Shown in pieces: positions 24,427-32,370 of a stretch of DNA of 55,022 nt (position 1 is the first letter of the stretch; each line of letters opens with the position of its first letter). Location of the stretch: positions 1-55,022 of IMG/VR virus record IMGVR_UViG_3300026382_000019; one strand, given 5' to 3'. Below the pieces are notes generated by a model, which saw only the letters and a list, made by a program, of their open reading frames with translations, had not been told where the DNA came from and made no database searches. Position numbers and translations under genes: made by a program. The stretch comes from a virus.

Positions 24427-24628
24427 CATAAAAAATGTCATTGTTATAATCTATATCTAAAGAGTTTTTTACTGTGATAACATTATCTGTAATATCTGTT
24501 ATATCAACGAGAGTGATTCCAACTAATCCATTTATGGTTATACAAACTTCTTCAGAATCATCTATATTATTTTGAACAGTAAAAGTTTTATTATCAGAAT
24601 CAATAGTAGGGTTATTTTCTATGGTCAT
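24407..24628 (-). CDS. Small beta-rich virion-type protein, 73 aa
   Basis: Related in pattern to the 76-aa protein at 20312: VCITINGLVG then DIDYNNDIFYVMYTSQ. It converges with and overlaps the end of the 1008-aa gene by 20 bases. GAGG precedes the ATG, and the palindromic late promoter at 24652 lies 24 bases upstream. Probably a virion accessory domain; function unknown. Confidence 0.6.
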   Translation of the reverse strand: MTIENNPTIDSDNKTFTVQNNIDDSEEVCITINGLVGITLVDITDITDNVITVKNSLDIDYNNDIFYVMYTSQ

Positions 24629-24651
24629 TTTATTGCCTCATGATGTAAATT

Positions 24652-24665
24652 TATAAATATTTATA
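24652..24665. promoter_or_regulatory. Palindromic bidirectional late promoter
   Basis: Second perfect TATAAATATTTATA palindrome, between divergent genes at 24628 (minus) and 24681 (plus). Confidence 0.75.
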
Positions 24666-24680
24666 AAAGGATACTTAAAA

Positions 24681-24854
24681 ATGAAATTAGAAATAGATTT
24701 CAATAAAATTCTAACTAGCATTATATTAGCCATTCTAATGTATATGGGAAGTACAATATATGAGATGGACAAAGAGCAAAAACTAATTAATTACAAAATT
24801 GATCAGATTCATATGGTCCTTCAAAACCTATATGAAATAAAAGCTAAGGATTAA
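24681..24854 (+). CDS. Small single-span membrane protein, 57 aa
   Basis: Starts MKLEIDFNKILTS; residues 10-28 (ILTSIILAILMYMGSTIY) form one membrane span, followed by a charged tail predicted to be coiled coil (MDKEQKLINYKIDQIH). AAAGGA precedes the ATG, and the palindromic late promoter is 16 bases upstream. Its 3' end overlaps the convergent kinase gene by 11 bases. Late timing and topology would fit a lysis accessory or spanin/holin-type protein, but this is a guess. Confidence 0.6.
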   Translation: MKLEIDFNKILTSIILAILMYMGSTIYEMDKEQKLINYKIDQIHMVLQNLYEIKAKD

Positions 24855-25410
24855 TATAACTTACAATTTCTTTGATTGCTTCAGCTAAGTTTATATTCTC
24901 TACCAGGTGGTCACATTCATTGTCTATATCTTCTTGAGAAAATTGTTTTTTGTCATCTTCTAATCGTCTATCCCATTCTGTCTTATCAAATGAACCCCTA
25001 AGTTTTGCTCGGTTTTCTCTGATATCATCAGGTACTCTGATAAATATGGCAACAACCCTATCGCCAAAATATTCCTTGAATTCCTTTACACCAAGTATAT
25101 CTAGCACTACAACATAGGATTTATCATCTTGAATCTCATCATTATGGACTCCATAATACCATAAGTCTTTTTTGCCATTAACTAAGGTTTCATATTTCCT
25201 GCACTCAATAAGTGAACCATCAGCTTCATATTTCAACATGGTTTCTTTGTCTGTAAACCAGTAAGGATTTCCTTGAGATTCATAATCCCTCATCGGTCTA
25301 GTTGAGTGAGAAGTCACAAAATTTAATTCACATTCTTTATTAAGTTTTTCTGCTATGGCATCTTTTCCTGCTCCAGAAAAACCAACTAGCACTAAAATTT
25401 TATTATTCAT
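24844..25410 (-). CDS. Guanylate-kinase-like deoxynucleotide kinase, 188 aa
   Basis: P-loop LVGFSGAGKDAIAE at residues 6-19, then the guanylate-kinase signature HSTRPMRDYESQG and YWFTDKETM, which bind the nucleotide base and phosphate. Length and order match guanylate kinases (about 190-205 residues). It would phosphorylate dNMP/GMP for DNA precursor supply, a role analogous to T4 gp1. The gene overlaps the NadR-like kinase upstream by eight bases in a nucleotide-metabolism operon. Confidence 0.85.
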   Translation of the reverse strand: MNNKILVLVGFSGAGKDAIAEKLNKECELNFVTSHSTRPMRDYESQGNPYWFTDKETMLKYEADGSLIECRKYETLVNGKKDLWYYGVHNDEIQDDKSYVVVLDILGVKEFKEYFGDRVVAIFIRVPDDIRENRAKLRGSFDKTEWDRRLEDDKKQFSQEDIDNECDHLVENINLAEAIKEIVSYINP

Positions 25411-25936
25411 TATTTTCCTTACTTAGTATCTTATTTAAAGCTAAATTTATAAATTCCTCACCTGATTTTACAGATATGTATTCTATTCCTGATTCATCCA
25501 AAAAATCTTTTATTTCTTTTGCCTTTTCTTTTGCTTCATCTTCTGTTTGATTCCTTCCATATTCTTGATATTTGTGGTTTCTCTCAATGAAAAAATTTAA
25601 TGTATTATATGAATTATGCATAGACAATGCTAACTTCTTAGCTTCATTATAATAGGGTAAAGTATCTTTCATATATGTAATTCCCATCACAAAAGGACTA
25701 TCCGTTACTATATAATCAACTTTATTATCAAGAACAAAATGAGGATGAAATTGTTTGCCAAGCATCAAAATCTGATTACTTAATTGAACAAAATTTTCAT
25801 CATATGTTAGTTCTTTGGCATACTCCACCACTTCTTCAACTTTGTATTGTCTTTTCTTTAATTCATAAAATAATCTTGAACGATTCGTACTTTTGCCACT
25901 TCCAGGTTCCCCAAAAATATTAATATGTAATGCCAT
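25403..25936 (-). CDS. NadR-like P-loop kinase, 177 aa
   Basis: P-loop IFGEPGSGKSTN at residues 7-18, then EVVEYAKEL and DYIVTDSPF, a motif order like the ribosylnicotinamide-kinase domain of NadR and the AAA_28 family. If so it would phosphorylate nicotinamide riboside in NAD salvage. Another small nucleoside or nucleotide kinase is the main alternative. It sits between a guanylate-kinase-like gene and a 47-aa gene in one transcript. GGAA precedes the ATG. Confidence 0.7.
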   Translation of the reverse strand: MALHINIFGEPGSGKSTNRSRLFYELKKRQYKVEEVVEYAKELTYDENFVQLSNQILMLGKQFHPHFVLDNKVDYIVTDSPFVMGITYMKDTLPYYNEAKKLALSMHNSYNTLNFFIERNHKYQEYGRNQTEDEAKEKAKEIKDFLDESGIEYISVKSGEEFINLALNKILSKENNE

Positions 25937-25937
25937 T

Positions 25938-26081
25938 TTATTCCTTTAATTCTATTACAATATATGATTCATCTTCATAAAAAATTATTCCTTTAAGTTT
26001 TCCATCAGTAAAAATATCCTCACCTCTATCAGCTAAATGCCATTTTTCTTTAAATAGGTCTACTTCTATATTAATTTTCAT
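25938..26081 (-). CDS. Small hypothetical protein, 47 aa
   Basis: Frame of 47 codons starting MKINIEVDLFKEKWHLADRG, beta-hairpin-like, with AAGG nine bases before ATG. It fills the gap between the PPP phosphatase and the NadR-like kinase, with gaps of one and four bases. Function unknown. Confidence 0.55.
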   Translation of the reverse strand: MKINIEVDLFKEKWHLADRGEDIFTDGKLKGIIFYEDESYIVIELKE

Positions 26082-26085
26082 ATTT

Positions 26086-27186
26086 TTATACCTTTTTATT
26101 TAGGAAGTAAGTTATTCTTATAAGATTTTCTTTTTCACTATATATTGCTTTTATATCTTCTATTATATCAAAGAATTGCTTAATTTTCCCATTTTTCTTA
26201 TAAAAAGTCTTTTGAAGATTTACAGGAAATTTTAATTCGTCATTATACATAAACTCATATTCTTCTTTAATGCAATCTTTATATATGTAGATTTCTTGAA
26301 TTTTTTCTTTTAATTTTAAAGTTTCTGTTCTGATAAAAACTTCTATTTCTGTTTCTTCTGGCATTATATTCTCCTGTTTCTCAATATTTTTTTGTTGTAA
26401 AATCTCTAATTCCGGAAATGAAATTGCTGTCATTTTTCCTCCAAATTCTACTTCGTATCTTTTATCAATGAATGCACCAGTGTCGATACAAGCATATCCA
26501 ATGTCATTGTCTATGATAACCTGAGTCTCATCATCATAGCCTTCTATACTTATGTACCTATCCAAAAGGTGCCCAGTGATGTTATGTCCTGTAATATTAA
26601 AATATCCTGTATCATCTTTTTCAGGAAGATTTCTGTTCCAATTGAACAAATCTCCTTTTTTGGTTATAGCAATCCTTGCCCTTAATCCATATTTCTCATC
26701 ATAATCATCTCTGAATTTTTCTCGCTCATCCTTGTTACCGACAGTGAAAGGTAAATATTCGTCAATAAAATCAGCGCAGAATGCATGAGATACCAAAAGC
26801 TTTCTACCTTTATTGTCAAGACAATCGTCAAAAATTAAGTATAATGGAAGGTCTGCTATTGCGTTAACATGCTCTTCCATAAGGTCTATATCCCCGGAAT
26901 ACGATTGTCTTGTTGCGGCACCTCCGTTGGAATCCCAATTTGAACTGAATGGATGATAAATTCCGTTGTGCATGATTTCTTCGTGATTTCCCTTAACGGC
27001 TTTGAACTCACCGCTTTCAATTCTTGGCAAGATGTACTCCAAGACCTCTTTGGATTTTGGTCCTCTATCCACAAAATCACCAGTAAATATGAATTCAGCT
27101 TCTGAATCTTTCTCTTTAACTTTCTCAATAAGTGCTAACATTGTAAGATAACAACCATGCACATCCGAGATACACCACTTACTCAT
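26086..27186 (-). CDS. Ser/Thr protein phosphatase (PPP family, lambda-PP/PrpA-like) with C-terminal extension
   Basis: PPP signatures in order: SDVHGCYL, FTGDFVDRGP, KGNHEE and later HNITGH, all metal-binding in this family. The catalytic part (about 230 residues) is the size of lambda phosphatase. An extra 130-residue helical C-terminus of unknown role follows. It would remove phosphate from Ser/Thr/Tyr or phospho-His. Promoter TTAAGT-N10-TATTAT lies 20-40 bases upstream, so expression is not late. Cytoplasmic. Confidence 0.88.
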   Translation of the reverse strand: MSKWCISDVHGCYLTMLALIEKVKEKDSEAEFIFTGDFVDRGPKSKEVLEYILPRIESGEFKAVKGNHEEIMHNGIYHPFSSNWDSNGGAATRQSYSGDIDLMEEHVNAIADLPLYLIFDDCLDNKGRKLLVSHAFCADFIDEYLPFTVGNKDEREKFRDDYDEKYGLRARIAITKKGDLFNWNRNLPEKDDTGYFNITGHNITGHLLDRYISIEGYDDETQVIIDNDIGYACIDTGAFIDKRYEVEFGGKMTAISFPELEILQQKNIEKQENIMPEETEIEVFIRTETLKLKEKIQEIYIYKDCIKEEYEFMYNDELKFPVNLQKTFYKKNGKIKQFFDIIEDIKAIYSEKENLIRITYFLNKKV

Positions 27187-27206
27187 TTTATACCTTCTTT
27201 CTATAT

Positions 27207-27228
27207 ATAATAGTACCTTAATACTTAA
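27207..27228 (-). promoter_or_regulatory. Non-late promoter (TTAAGT-N10-TATTAT)
   Basis: TTAAGT at 27228-27223 and TATTAT at 27212-27207, ten bases apart, ahead of the PPP phosphatase operon and just after the stop of the 105-aa gene. Confidence 0.55.
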
Positions 27229-27546
27229 TTATCCAGCATTAAATGAACTTACAATCTCACCAACACCCAAATCTTTATTGGCTTTGCCTATTTCAATTAT
27301 TTCTGAATACCTATAATCTTCACCCATTCTCTTAATTACCCTTTCGATACACTCTTTTTTAGTCCAAGCACAAAATACTGCTGAGTCATAAGTGTCCCAA
27401 CCGCTTTGATATGTTTCTATTAAAAATAATTTCTTATGGGTTTTTACTACATTGCCTGTAGTTTGCTCTTTTATAAAAAGTTCTTGGTCAGTATAAAAAT
27501 CAGCTAATTCATTCTCATTGATATTTTGTTCTATTAATGAAGACAT
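27229..27546 (-). CDS. Hypothetical protein, 105 aa
   Basis: Soluble alpha/beta protein with no family I know; AVFCAWTKKECIERVIKRMG looks like a helix packing against a sheet. The frame stays open for 12 codons upstream of the ATG without a start (reads ...EELNINEDY), which suggests the 5' end of the gene has been altered. No strong ribosome site. It is flanked upstream by a degenerate gene remnant. Confidence 0.5.
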   Translation of the reverse strand: MSSLIEQNINENELADFYTDQELFIKEQTTGNVVKTHKKLFLIETYQSGWDTYDSAVFCAWTKKECIERVIKRMGEDYRYSEIIEIGKANKDLGVGEIVSSFNAG

Positions 27547-27712
27547 ATAATCTTCATTAATATTTAACTCTTCGTACTCTGTCTACCATTTATTTAAAAA
27601 ATGTACAAATACATTTTATTTCCGCTTGGGTGAGTAATATAATCTTTTCATCTTATGAAGATGCATAATCCCGTATATATATACATATATATACTAGCTA
27701 ATTGGCTAGCCT
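27547..27712. other. Intergenic region with gene remnant and AT repeats
   Basis: Contains a 17-codon remnant (27594-27644) matching the end of the 309-aa gene downstream in coordinates, an alternating run around 27675-27695 made of TATATATATACATATATATA, and a near-palindrome CTAGCTAATTGGCTAG at about 27696. No intact gene is seen; the pattern suggests past rearrangement. Confidence 0.5.
27594..27644 (-). pseudogene. Tail fragment duplicated from the 309-aa gene
   Basis: Reads DYITHPSGNKMYLYIF then stop. The intact gene at 27982-28911 ends HYVTHPGGNKSEMEIKF then stop. The DNA is also similar, so this is a leftover or duplicated 3' end. It has no start codon. Confidence 0.5.
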
Positions 27713-27910
27713 CTATTTACACCCTGCATCATACATATCATCTTGTAGATTGCCACATTTATTTTTTTGTTTGTCTAGCCTAGCTCTCCCCTCTTTTTTA
27801 TCATACATATTGTGGAGGATTTCCTTTTCCTTCTCTAGTTTTTTCTTTAGTTTTTTGCACTTCATCATGTTTAGAAGCCCCTCGTTTAAATATTCTTTAA
27901 ATGTTTTCAT
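27713..27910 (-). CDS. Lys-rich protein with capsid-targeting-like N-terminus, 65 aa
   Basis: Starts MKTFKEYLNEGLLNMMKCKK, with LNE at residues 8-10. The mature part is very basic and helical (KKLKKKLEKEKEIL), with three Cys residues, as in small DNA-associated internal head proteins. A perfect late promoter lies 26 bases upstream and GGAG precedes ATG. Possible internal protein. Confidence 0.68.
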   Translation of the reverse strand: MKTFKEYLNEGLLNMMKCKKLKKKLEKEKEILHNMYDKKEGRARLDKQKNKCGNLQDDMYDAGCK

Positions 27911-27935
27911 TTGTAATTCTCCTTTTATTTTATTT

Positions 27936-27943
27936 TATTTATA
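27936..27943 (-). promoter_or_regulatory. T4-type late promoter
   Basis: Perfect TATAAATA on the minus strand, 26 bases upstream of the 65-aa CTS gene. Confidence 0.75.
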
Positions 27944-27981
27944 TTTTTTACTCTACTTTGTTAGGGATGCCATTTATTTCC

Positions 27982-28911
27982 TTAAAATTTGATTTCCATC
28001 TCACTTTTATTTCCGCCTGGATGAGTAACATAATGGAAAGTTCCATTTCCTAATTCTCCCATTGCTTTAATAATTCTCTCATTTCTTTCTTCTGCTTCTC
28101 TATACCCTCTATCAATAGCCCAAGTTTCGCAGTCATAACTTCTTACAAGATTTCTTGCTTCTTCTTTGTCAAAACCTTCTTTGGTGAATACTATATATGT
28201 TGTATCATTTGCTGCAGCAACTTGATTTGCTTTAACTCTTTCTTTTTTTGCTATTTTTGCTTCAAGTTCTTGACGTTCATATTCTTCTTTATTTTTCTTT
28301 TTAAGTTTTTCAGATTCTTCTTTAATATAATTTTCTTTTGCTTTAGTAACAGCCTTAATAATTTCAGGGAAGTTTAGTGTTTCCTCTTTTGAAGGAATTT
28401 TTACCTTTTTCTCTATTGAAGCGATTAGTTCTTCTAATGCTCTTTTGCCTTTTGTTTGAATTTTTTCATTTTTTAAAGTATTAAGTGCCAATTCTTTTGT
28501 TTTTTTATCAAGCTTAAATTCAGAACCATTTAGTTTCAGTGAAACCAGTCTGGCTCCAGGTATATTAAAAGATTTATTCATTTCTTTTTTATATTGTCTT
28601 TCTTTTTCATCTGCATAATAATTATACCATGTACTCATATCAATCTCAAAAGTTACTTCAACCTTATCTGCTTTATCATAACCCTCATACCAGAATGTTA
28701 CATTAAAGCTTTCTGAAATATAAGCAGTTGCTGTCGCTCCATTAACCTCACCTTTTATTGTGTTATTCATATTACTTTCAAAAGTATATTCGCCTCTCAT
28801 AATAGATTGAATATATGATAATCTTGATAACAAGTCAAGAGAAATTGCTCTTGCTTCCTTAAAACTGACCTCTTCATTTACTATATCTCTAAAATTTCTA
28901 ATTGCTTCCAT
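27982..28911 (-). CDS. Protein with capsid-targeting-like N-terminus and coiled coil, 309 aa
   Basis: Starts MEAIRNFRDIVNEEVS: the shared motif is shifted by three residues, with VNE at 11-13. Residues 200-240 are a strong coiled coil (repeats of Lys and Glu, such as KKKNKEEYERQELEAKI). The end (HYVTHPGGNK) is duplicated nearby as a fragment. GGAG precedes ATG. Both a late octamer (28934-28941) and a double-box early-type promoter (28947-28979) lie upstream. Possible internal head protein. Confidence 0.65.
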   Translation of the reverse strand: MEAIRNFRDIVNEEVSFKEARAISLDLLSRLSYIQSIMRGEYTFESNMNNTIKGEVNGATATAYISESFNVTFWYEGYDKADKVEVTFEIDMSTWYNYYADEKERQYKKEMNKSFNIPGARLVSLKLNGSEFKLDKKTKELALNTLKNEKIQTKGKRALEELIASIEKKVKIPSKEETLNFPEIIKAVTKAKENYIKEESEKLKKKNKEEYERQELEAKIAKKERVKANQVAAANDTTYIVFTKEGFDKEEARNLVRSYDCETWAIDRGYREAEERNERIIKAMGELGNGTFHYVTHPGGNKSEMEIKF

Positions 28912-28933
28912 ATTAATTCTCCAGTTTTTCTCT

Positions 28934-28979
28934 TATTTATATATTAATTATAACCAAATAAATATTAGATTGAGCTTAA
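28934..28979 (-). promoter_or_regulatory. Overlapping late and non-late promoters
   Basis: TATAAATA at 28941-28934 (late). Just upstream, TATAAT at 28952-28947 with TTAAGC 21 bases further up (28979-28974). Both can drive the 309-aa gene. Confidence 0.6.
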
Positions 28980-28988
28980 AATCTCACT

Positions 28989-29099
28989 TTATTTCCAACA
29001 ATTAGATTTTAATGTAAAATAACTTGTATCATTAGTATATAAAATATTTTTCTTGGTGTCAAATTCTCCGATTTCTTGATAGTCATATTTGATAACTTT
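28989..29099 (-). pseudogene. Start-less 37-codon coding remnant
   Basis: An open frame after an in-frame TAG that reads like real protein (KYDYQEIGEFDTKKN ... TLKSNCWK stop) but has no start codon. It overlaps the end of the metallophosphatase gene in another frame. It is either a gene remnant or a frameshifted extension of that gene. Confidence 0.35.
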
Positions 29100-29970
29100 C
29101 TATCTGCTTAATAATTGTATAAGTTTCATCAGAAGGATATCCAAGAGGATTGCATAGAATACGAATACCTTCTTTGGTATAGTCTAGTTCTTGATGGGTA
29201 TGTCCGTGAATATGAATATTGCATCCTGACATTTTTAAAAGTTCTATATTATCAGTATAATAAAATACATTATTTGGGTCATTTATGTATTCATCGTGCA
29301 TTCCTTGAGATTTTGTAGGCTCATTCAATGCCACATGAGTGATAAAAACATCACATTTTTGCTTTGCTACCTCGATAAGTTTTGCTTTCTCTTTCAACCA
29401 AAAATCTTGAGTTTTCCAGTTTAGTGTAGGTTGCTCATATAGCGTGCTTCCATAGTAATTTCCATAAGGTTTTGGAGCAAAACCAGAGTAAATCTTGCGA
29501 GAATCATTCATAACTTTTTTCCATCTTTCAATGTCAGATGATACTTCAAGGTTGTACCATGAACCAGTTCCACCAAATTTTACACCATTAATTTCAACAA
29601 CATTTCCATCTAAATAATGTACTCCTAACTCTTCACAAATTTCTTTTAATTCTACTAAACGATTTTCTGATTTTGAATCATATTTTGAAATCTGCCCATT
29701 TGATACGAGGTGCATATCATGGTTTCCAAAAACGATTATAATATCATTATAGATTTTCTTTAGTTCTATCAGAAGTGCTTTTGTTTGATTATTGTAATGA
29801 CCTAAATCTCCAGCAATAATTAGAACCTCACCTGGTTCATAATCTTTATCTGCTGGCATTATGACATTCTCTATAAAATCTTGCAGTTGGACTTTAAACT
29901 TCAGTTTTGAAATGTCCTTTTCTTTTATCCAGAAATCAGCGTGAATATCAGATATAAAATCTATTTTCAT
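29083..29970 (-). CDS. Calcineurin-like metallophosphoesterase, 295 aa
   Basis: Metal-binding motifs in order: FISDIHADFW, IAGDLGHYN, FGNHDMH, then FITHVAL and HIHGHTHQ. This is the MPE fold of cyclic-nucleotide or DNA/RNA phosphoesterases; it lacks the protein-phosphatase GDxVDRG signature of the gene at 26086. AAGGAG precedes ATG. Cytoplasmic. Substrate unknown; nucleotide second messengers or nucleic acid are both possible. Confidence 0.85.
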   Translation of the reverse strand: MKIDFISDIHADFWIKEKDISKLKFKVQLQDFIENVIMPADKDYEPGEVLIIAGDLGHYNNQTKALLIELKKIYNDIIIVFGNHDMHLVSNGQISKYDSKSENRLVELKEICEELGVHYLDGNVVEINGVKFGGTGSWYNLEVSSDIERWKKVMNDSRKIYSGFAPKPYGNYYGSTLYEQPTLNWKTQDFWLKEKAKLIEVAKQKCDVFITHVALNEPTKSQGMHDEYINDPNNVFYYTDNIELLKMSGCNIHIHGHTHQELDYTKEGIRILCNPLGYPSDETYTIIKQIESYQI

Positions 29971-29985
29971 CTTTGCTCCTTTTTA

Positions 29986-30252
29986 TTAATCTCTTTCCAT
30001 TATTGCTTCGCCTATCGCTGTAATCACCATACTAATTCCTAAGAACAGTAAACCACCAAACAACATAAATAATCCTGTGCTAATTGCTCCTGCCGTTAGT
30101 GGTCCAGCGAACCAAGGCATTGCCACCGCTCCTGTTAATTTTAATATAGTCATGATTACCACTGTAATTAACCAATACCTCATTGCTATTGCTGAACCTA
30201 ACATTCCCATAGCGCCTGTAATTCCTGTTATTAATCCGATCATTGCTTGCAT
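29986..30252 (-). CDS. Hydrophobic membrane protein, 88 aa
   Basis: Three predicted membrane spans (about residues 5-22, 27-45 and 58-82) with Gly/Ala/Ile-rich text such as ITGITGAMGMLGSAI and a charged tail ending MERD. AAGGA precedes the ATG. It sits between a CTS gene and a metallophosphatase gene. Small size and several spans recall holins, but no specific match is claimed. Confidence 0.6.
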   Translation of the reverse strand: MQAMIGLITGITGAMGMLGSAIAMRYWLITVVIMTILKLTGAVAMPWFAGPLTAGAISTGLFMLFGGLLFLGISMVITAIGEAIMERD

Positions 30253-30266
30253 ATCTTTCCTTTTAT

Positions 30267-30650
30267 TTAATCTTTGTATATTCTCATATAAGCTTTTCCA
30301 TCACCTTTTTTATTAAAATAATCTAAAGCACTGAAGTGAAATTCCGTGCCGTCAACCGTGATTGTTCCTTCTATATCTTCAACAGGAGCAGCAGGATTTT
30401 GTTTAAAATTATATTTTTTCAGGAAATTTCTAAGTTCAATCTTATCTTCATAAGAGAATTCACTATCAACAAATTGCCACATATTGATAGTAGCTCCTAA
30501 CATAGAACTTGTCTTATCTTTTAACTTTCCTTTAGGTTTTTTCCCTACTTTCTTTAATGCCAAAATTATTACCGATTCTGCAAAATCCCAATCTTCATCT
30601 TTTTCTTTGCTAAATAATCCTTCACTTATAAATTCTTTGAATGTTTTCAT
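30267..30650 (-). CDS. Protein with capsid-targeting-like N-terminus, 127 aa
   Basis: Starts MKTFKEFISEGLFSKEKDED, with ISE at residues 8-10, very close to the T4 internal-protein signal MKTYQEFIAEA. The rest is a small alpha/beta protein (TITVDGTEFHFSALDYF near the end). A perfect late promoter is 23 bases upstream. Possible injected internal protein. Confidence 0.7.
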   Translation of the reverse strand: MKTFKEFISEGLFSKEKDEDWDFAESVIILALKKVGKKPKGKLKDKTSSMLGATINMWQFVDSEFSYEDKIELRNFLKKYNFKQNPAAPVEDIEGTITVDGTEFHFSALDYFNKKGDGKAYMRIYKD

Positions 30651-30672
30651 TTTTTATCTCCAAGTTTTCTTT

Positions 30673-30680
30673 TATTTATA
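30673..30680 (-). promoter_or_regulatory. T4-type late promoter
   Basis: Perfect TATAAATA on the minus strand, 23 bases upstream of the 127-aa CTS gene. Confidence 0.75.
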
Positions 30681-30685
30681 TAACT

Positions 30686-31954
30686 CTAAAATACCCATTC
30701 AATTTCAGAGAAATTAGTATAATTTGGCACCATAAAAGATTTCATCATATTCTGAATTACAAAATCAGGAATAGATTTTCCTGTTTCTTGTTCTCTTTTT
30801 ATCAGTCGTCTTTGAATCTCATTATAAGAAGTAGCAAATACAATAGCCTTAGCTCTGTATTTTTTATTGCATTTATTTACCCATTTTCTTTGAGATTTTG
30901 AACTACAATTTGTCATATCAATAATCATATTTTGTTTGTTATTAAATGCTTTTTTGAAATTATCTTCCAATACTTGATCAATAATTTTTTGGTCTTCATC
31001 TGTTAATTCTTTCCAGACTTCTGAATAATTCCCTTGAATTCCATTTGCTTCTGCAAATTCCATAAGGACATTATCCCGAGAAATAATCACAGGAGCAGAT
31101 TCTGGTGTATAACATCTATTCCCAAGAAATGTTGATTTGCCTGACCCTGGAACACCAATGAGAACTTCAATCCAAGGTTTATTTTCATTATCTTCAGAAA
31201 CTTCTTTGATTTTTGCTACTTGCTCTGCTTTATAGTCTAAGAATTGTTCTTCTGTAAAAATCTCTGTGCCAAGTCTATATGCATTATTTTTTCTTCCATC
31301 TTTAGAGACAAAAAACCTTCCAAGGCTATCACATTTTACCTGAGTAACAAATGCATTGAATAGATTCACATCATCGAACTTATCAAACACTTTATATGGT
31401 TTCTTCATTTTTCCATTTTCGTCAATGTTATCAAAAAGAGAACCATGTTTGCTTATAATGATTAAACAATCTTGAACCTCTTTTAATGTAAGTACGCCAT
31501 ATTCCTGAAGTTTTTGAAGTGGTTCAATTACTAGATAAAAACTAACACCTTCGTGTCCTCTGAATGCTGTCCTTTTCACACTCTTTGGTATGATTCTTTG
31601 TGTGCTAGATGATTTTCCATCAAATTTACCTTCATCTCTGATTTCATTTGATTCTGTAAAAACAGGCTTCTTAGCTTCAAAATCAAGTTCAATTCTTGCC
31701 ATAGGTTTGCCAATATCATGCAATAAAGCACAGATTTTATTAATTTTTGGAACATCCATAATCTCTGCTCTCTGACAAACTAACATAGTATGACAAAAAA
31801 CATCCCCGCAAATATGGTATGGGTTTGGCTCATCTCCTGTTACAGCATGGTCACTGTTTTTCATAGCATCAGCCAATTCAGTAAATTCTACTTGGAACCA
31901 ATGAATAAGCTCATTTACACTTGGGTCTTTTATATCTCTAAAATATTTATTCAT
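30686..31954 (-). CDS. HD-Pnk: HD phosphohydrolase fused to polynucleotide kinase, 422 aa
   Basis: N-terminal HD domain with CHTMLVC and LLHDIGKPMAR (His79-Asp80 metal pair), then more His residues (RGHEGVS, SKHGS). C-terminal P-loop kinase with IGVPGSGKSTFLG near residue 268 and IIDMTNCSS as in polynucleotide kinases. This architecture matches bacterial HD-Pnk enzymes, which heal RNA ends by 2',3'-cyclic phosphate/3'-phosphate removal and 5' phosphorylation. With the Rnl1-type ligase at 34838 it gives a complete RNA repair path. Promoter is the double-box type at 31985-32017. Confidence 0.85.
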   Translation of the reverse strand: MNKYFRDIKDPSVNELIHWFQVEFTELADAMKNSDHAVTGDEPNPYHICGDVFCHTMLVCQRAEIMDVPKINKICALLHDIGKPMARIELDFEAKKPVFTESNEIRDEGKFDGKSSSTQRIIPKSVKRTAFRGHEGVSFYLVIEPLQKLQEYGVLTLKEVQDCLIIISKHGSLFDNIDENGKMKKPYKVFDKFDDVNLFNAFVTQVKCDSLGRFFVSKDGRKNNAYRLGTEIFTEEQFLDYKAEQVAKIKEVSEDNENKPWIEVLIGVPGSGKSTFLGNRCYTPESAPVIISRDNVLMEFAEANGIQGNYSEVWKELTDEDQKIIDQVLEDNFKKAFNNKQNMIIDMTNCSSKSQRKWVNKCNKKYRAKAIVFATSYNEIQRRLIKREQETGKSIPDFVIQNMMKSFMVPNYTNFSEIEWVF

Positions 31955-31984
31955 TCTATATCTTCCTTTTCTTTTAATACTATA

Positions 31985-32017
31985 ATTATAACCAACCTTA
32001 TCTTATAATTACTTTAA
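31985..32017 (-). promoter_or_regulatory. Non-late double-box promoter (TTAAAG-N21-TATAAT)
   Basis: TATAAT at 31990-31985, TTAAAG at 32017-32012, with an inner TATAAG box 11 bases from TATAAT. Upstream of HD-Pnk and overlapping the stop of the 118-aa gene. Confidence 0.6.
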
Positions 32018-32370
32018 GTTTTCATCTTTTCTGCTGCATATTCTAAAGCTTCTTCAAAACCACAACCACCATTGTAAAATCTAACTAAATATTCAAAAGT
32101 TCCATCTGAATTCTGTTTCATTATAAATAAGTCATCATCATCTCTAAAACACTCATCTTCTATGATATAAATTTTTCCTTTTATTTCTGAATATTCTTCT
32201 ATATCCCAGAATAATTCATTGATATCATTATCTGTTAAATGTTCTTTTGACTTAAGGCCTAAAACCCATTTCCAATCTCCTGAATAATTATCTAAAAAAT
32301 CTTTAACAACTTCTTCTTTTGTTAAATCAGTTGGTCTAAGTATACCTTTGTGTGTTTCATAATCTGACAT
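32014..32370 (-). CDS. Hypothetical acidic protein, 118 aa
   Basis: Acidic soluble protein (DECFRDDDDLFIM) with an alpha/beta look and a C-terminal helix EEALEYAAEKM. GAGGAA precedes ATG. No family recognised. Small, acidic and non-late, so it could be a host-takeover protein, but nothing in the sequence shows that directly. Confidence 0.6.
   Translation of the reverse strand: MSDYETHKGILRPTDLTKEEVVKDFLDNYSGDWKWVLGLKSKEHLTDNDINELFWDIEEYSEIKGKIYIIEDECFRDDDDLFIMKQNSDGTFEYLVRFYNGGCGFEEALEYAAEKMKT

Noticed and set aside
27660-27715. Alternating TA repeats as a possible CRISPR or origin
   Set aside because: No regularly spaced repeats or spacers; only a short AT run and a near-palindrome.
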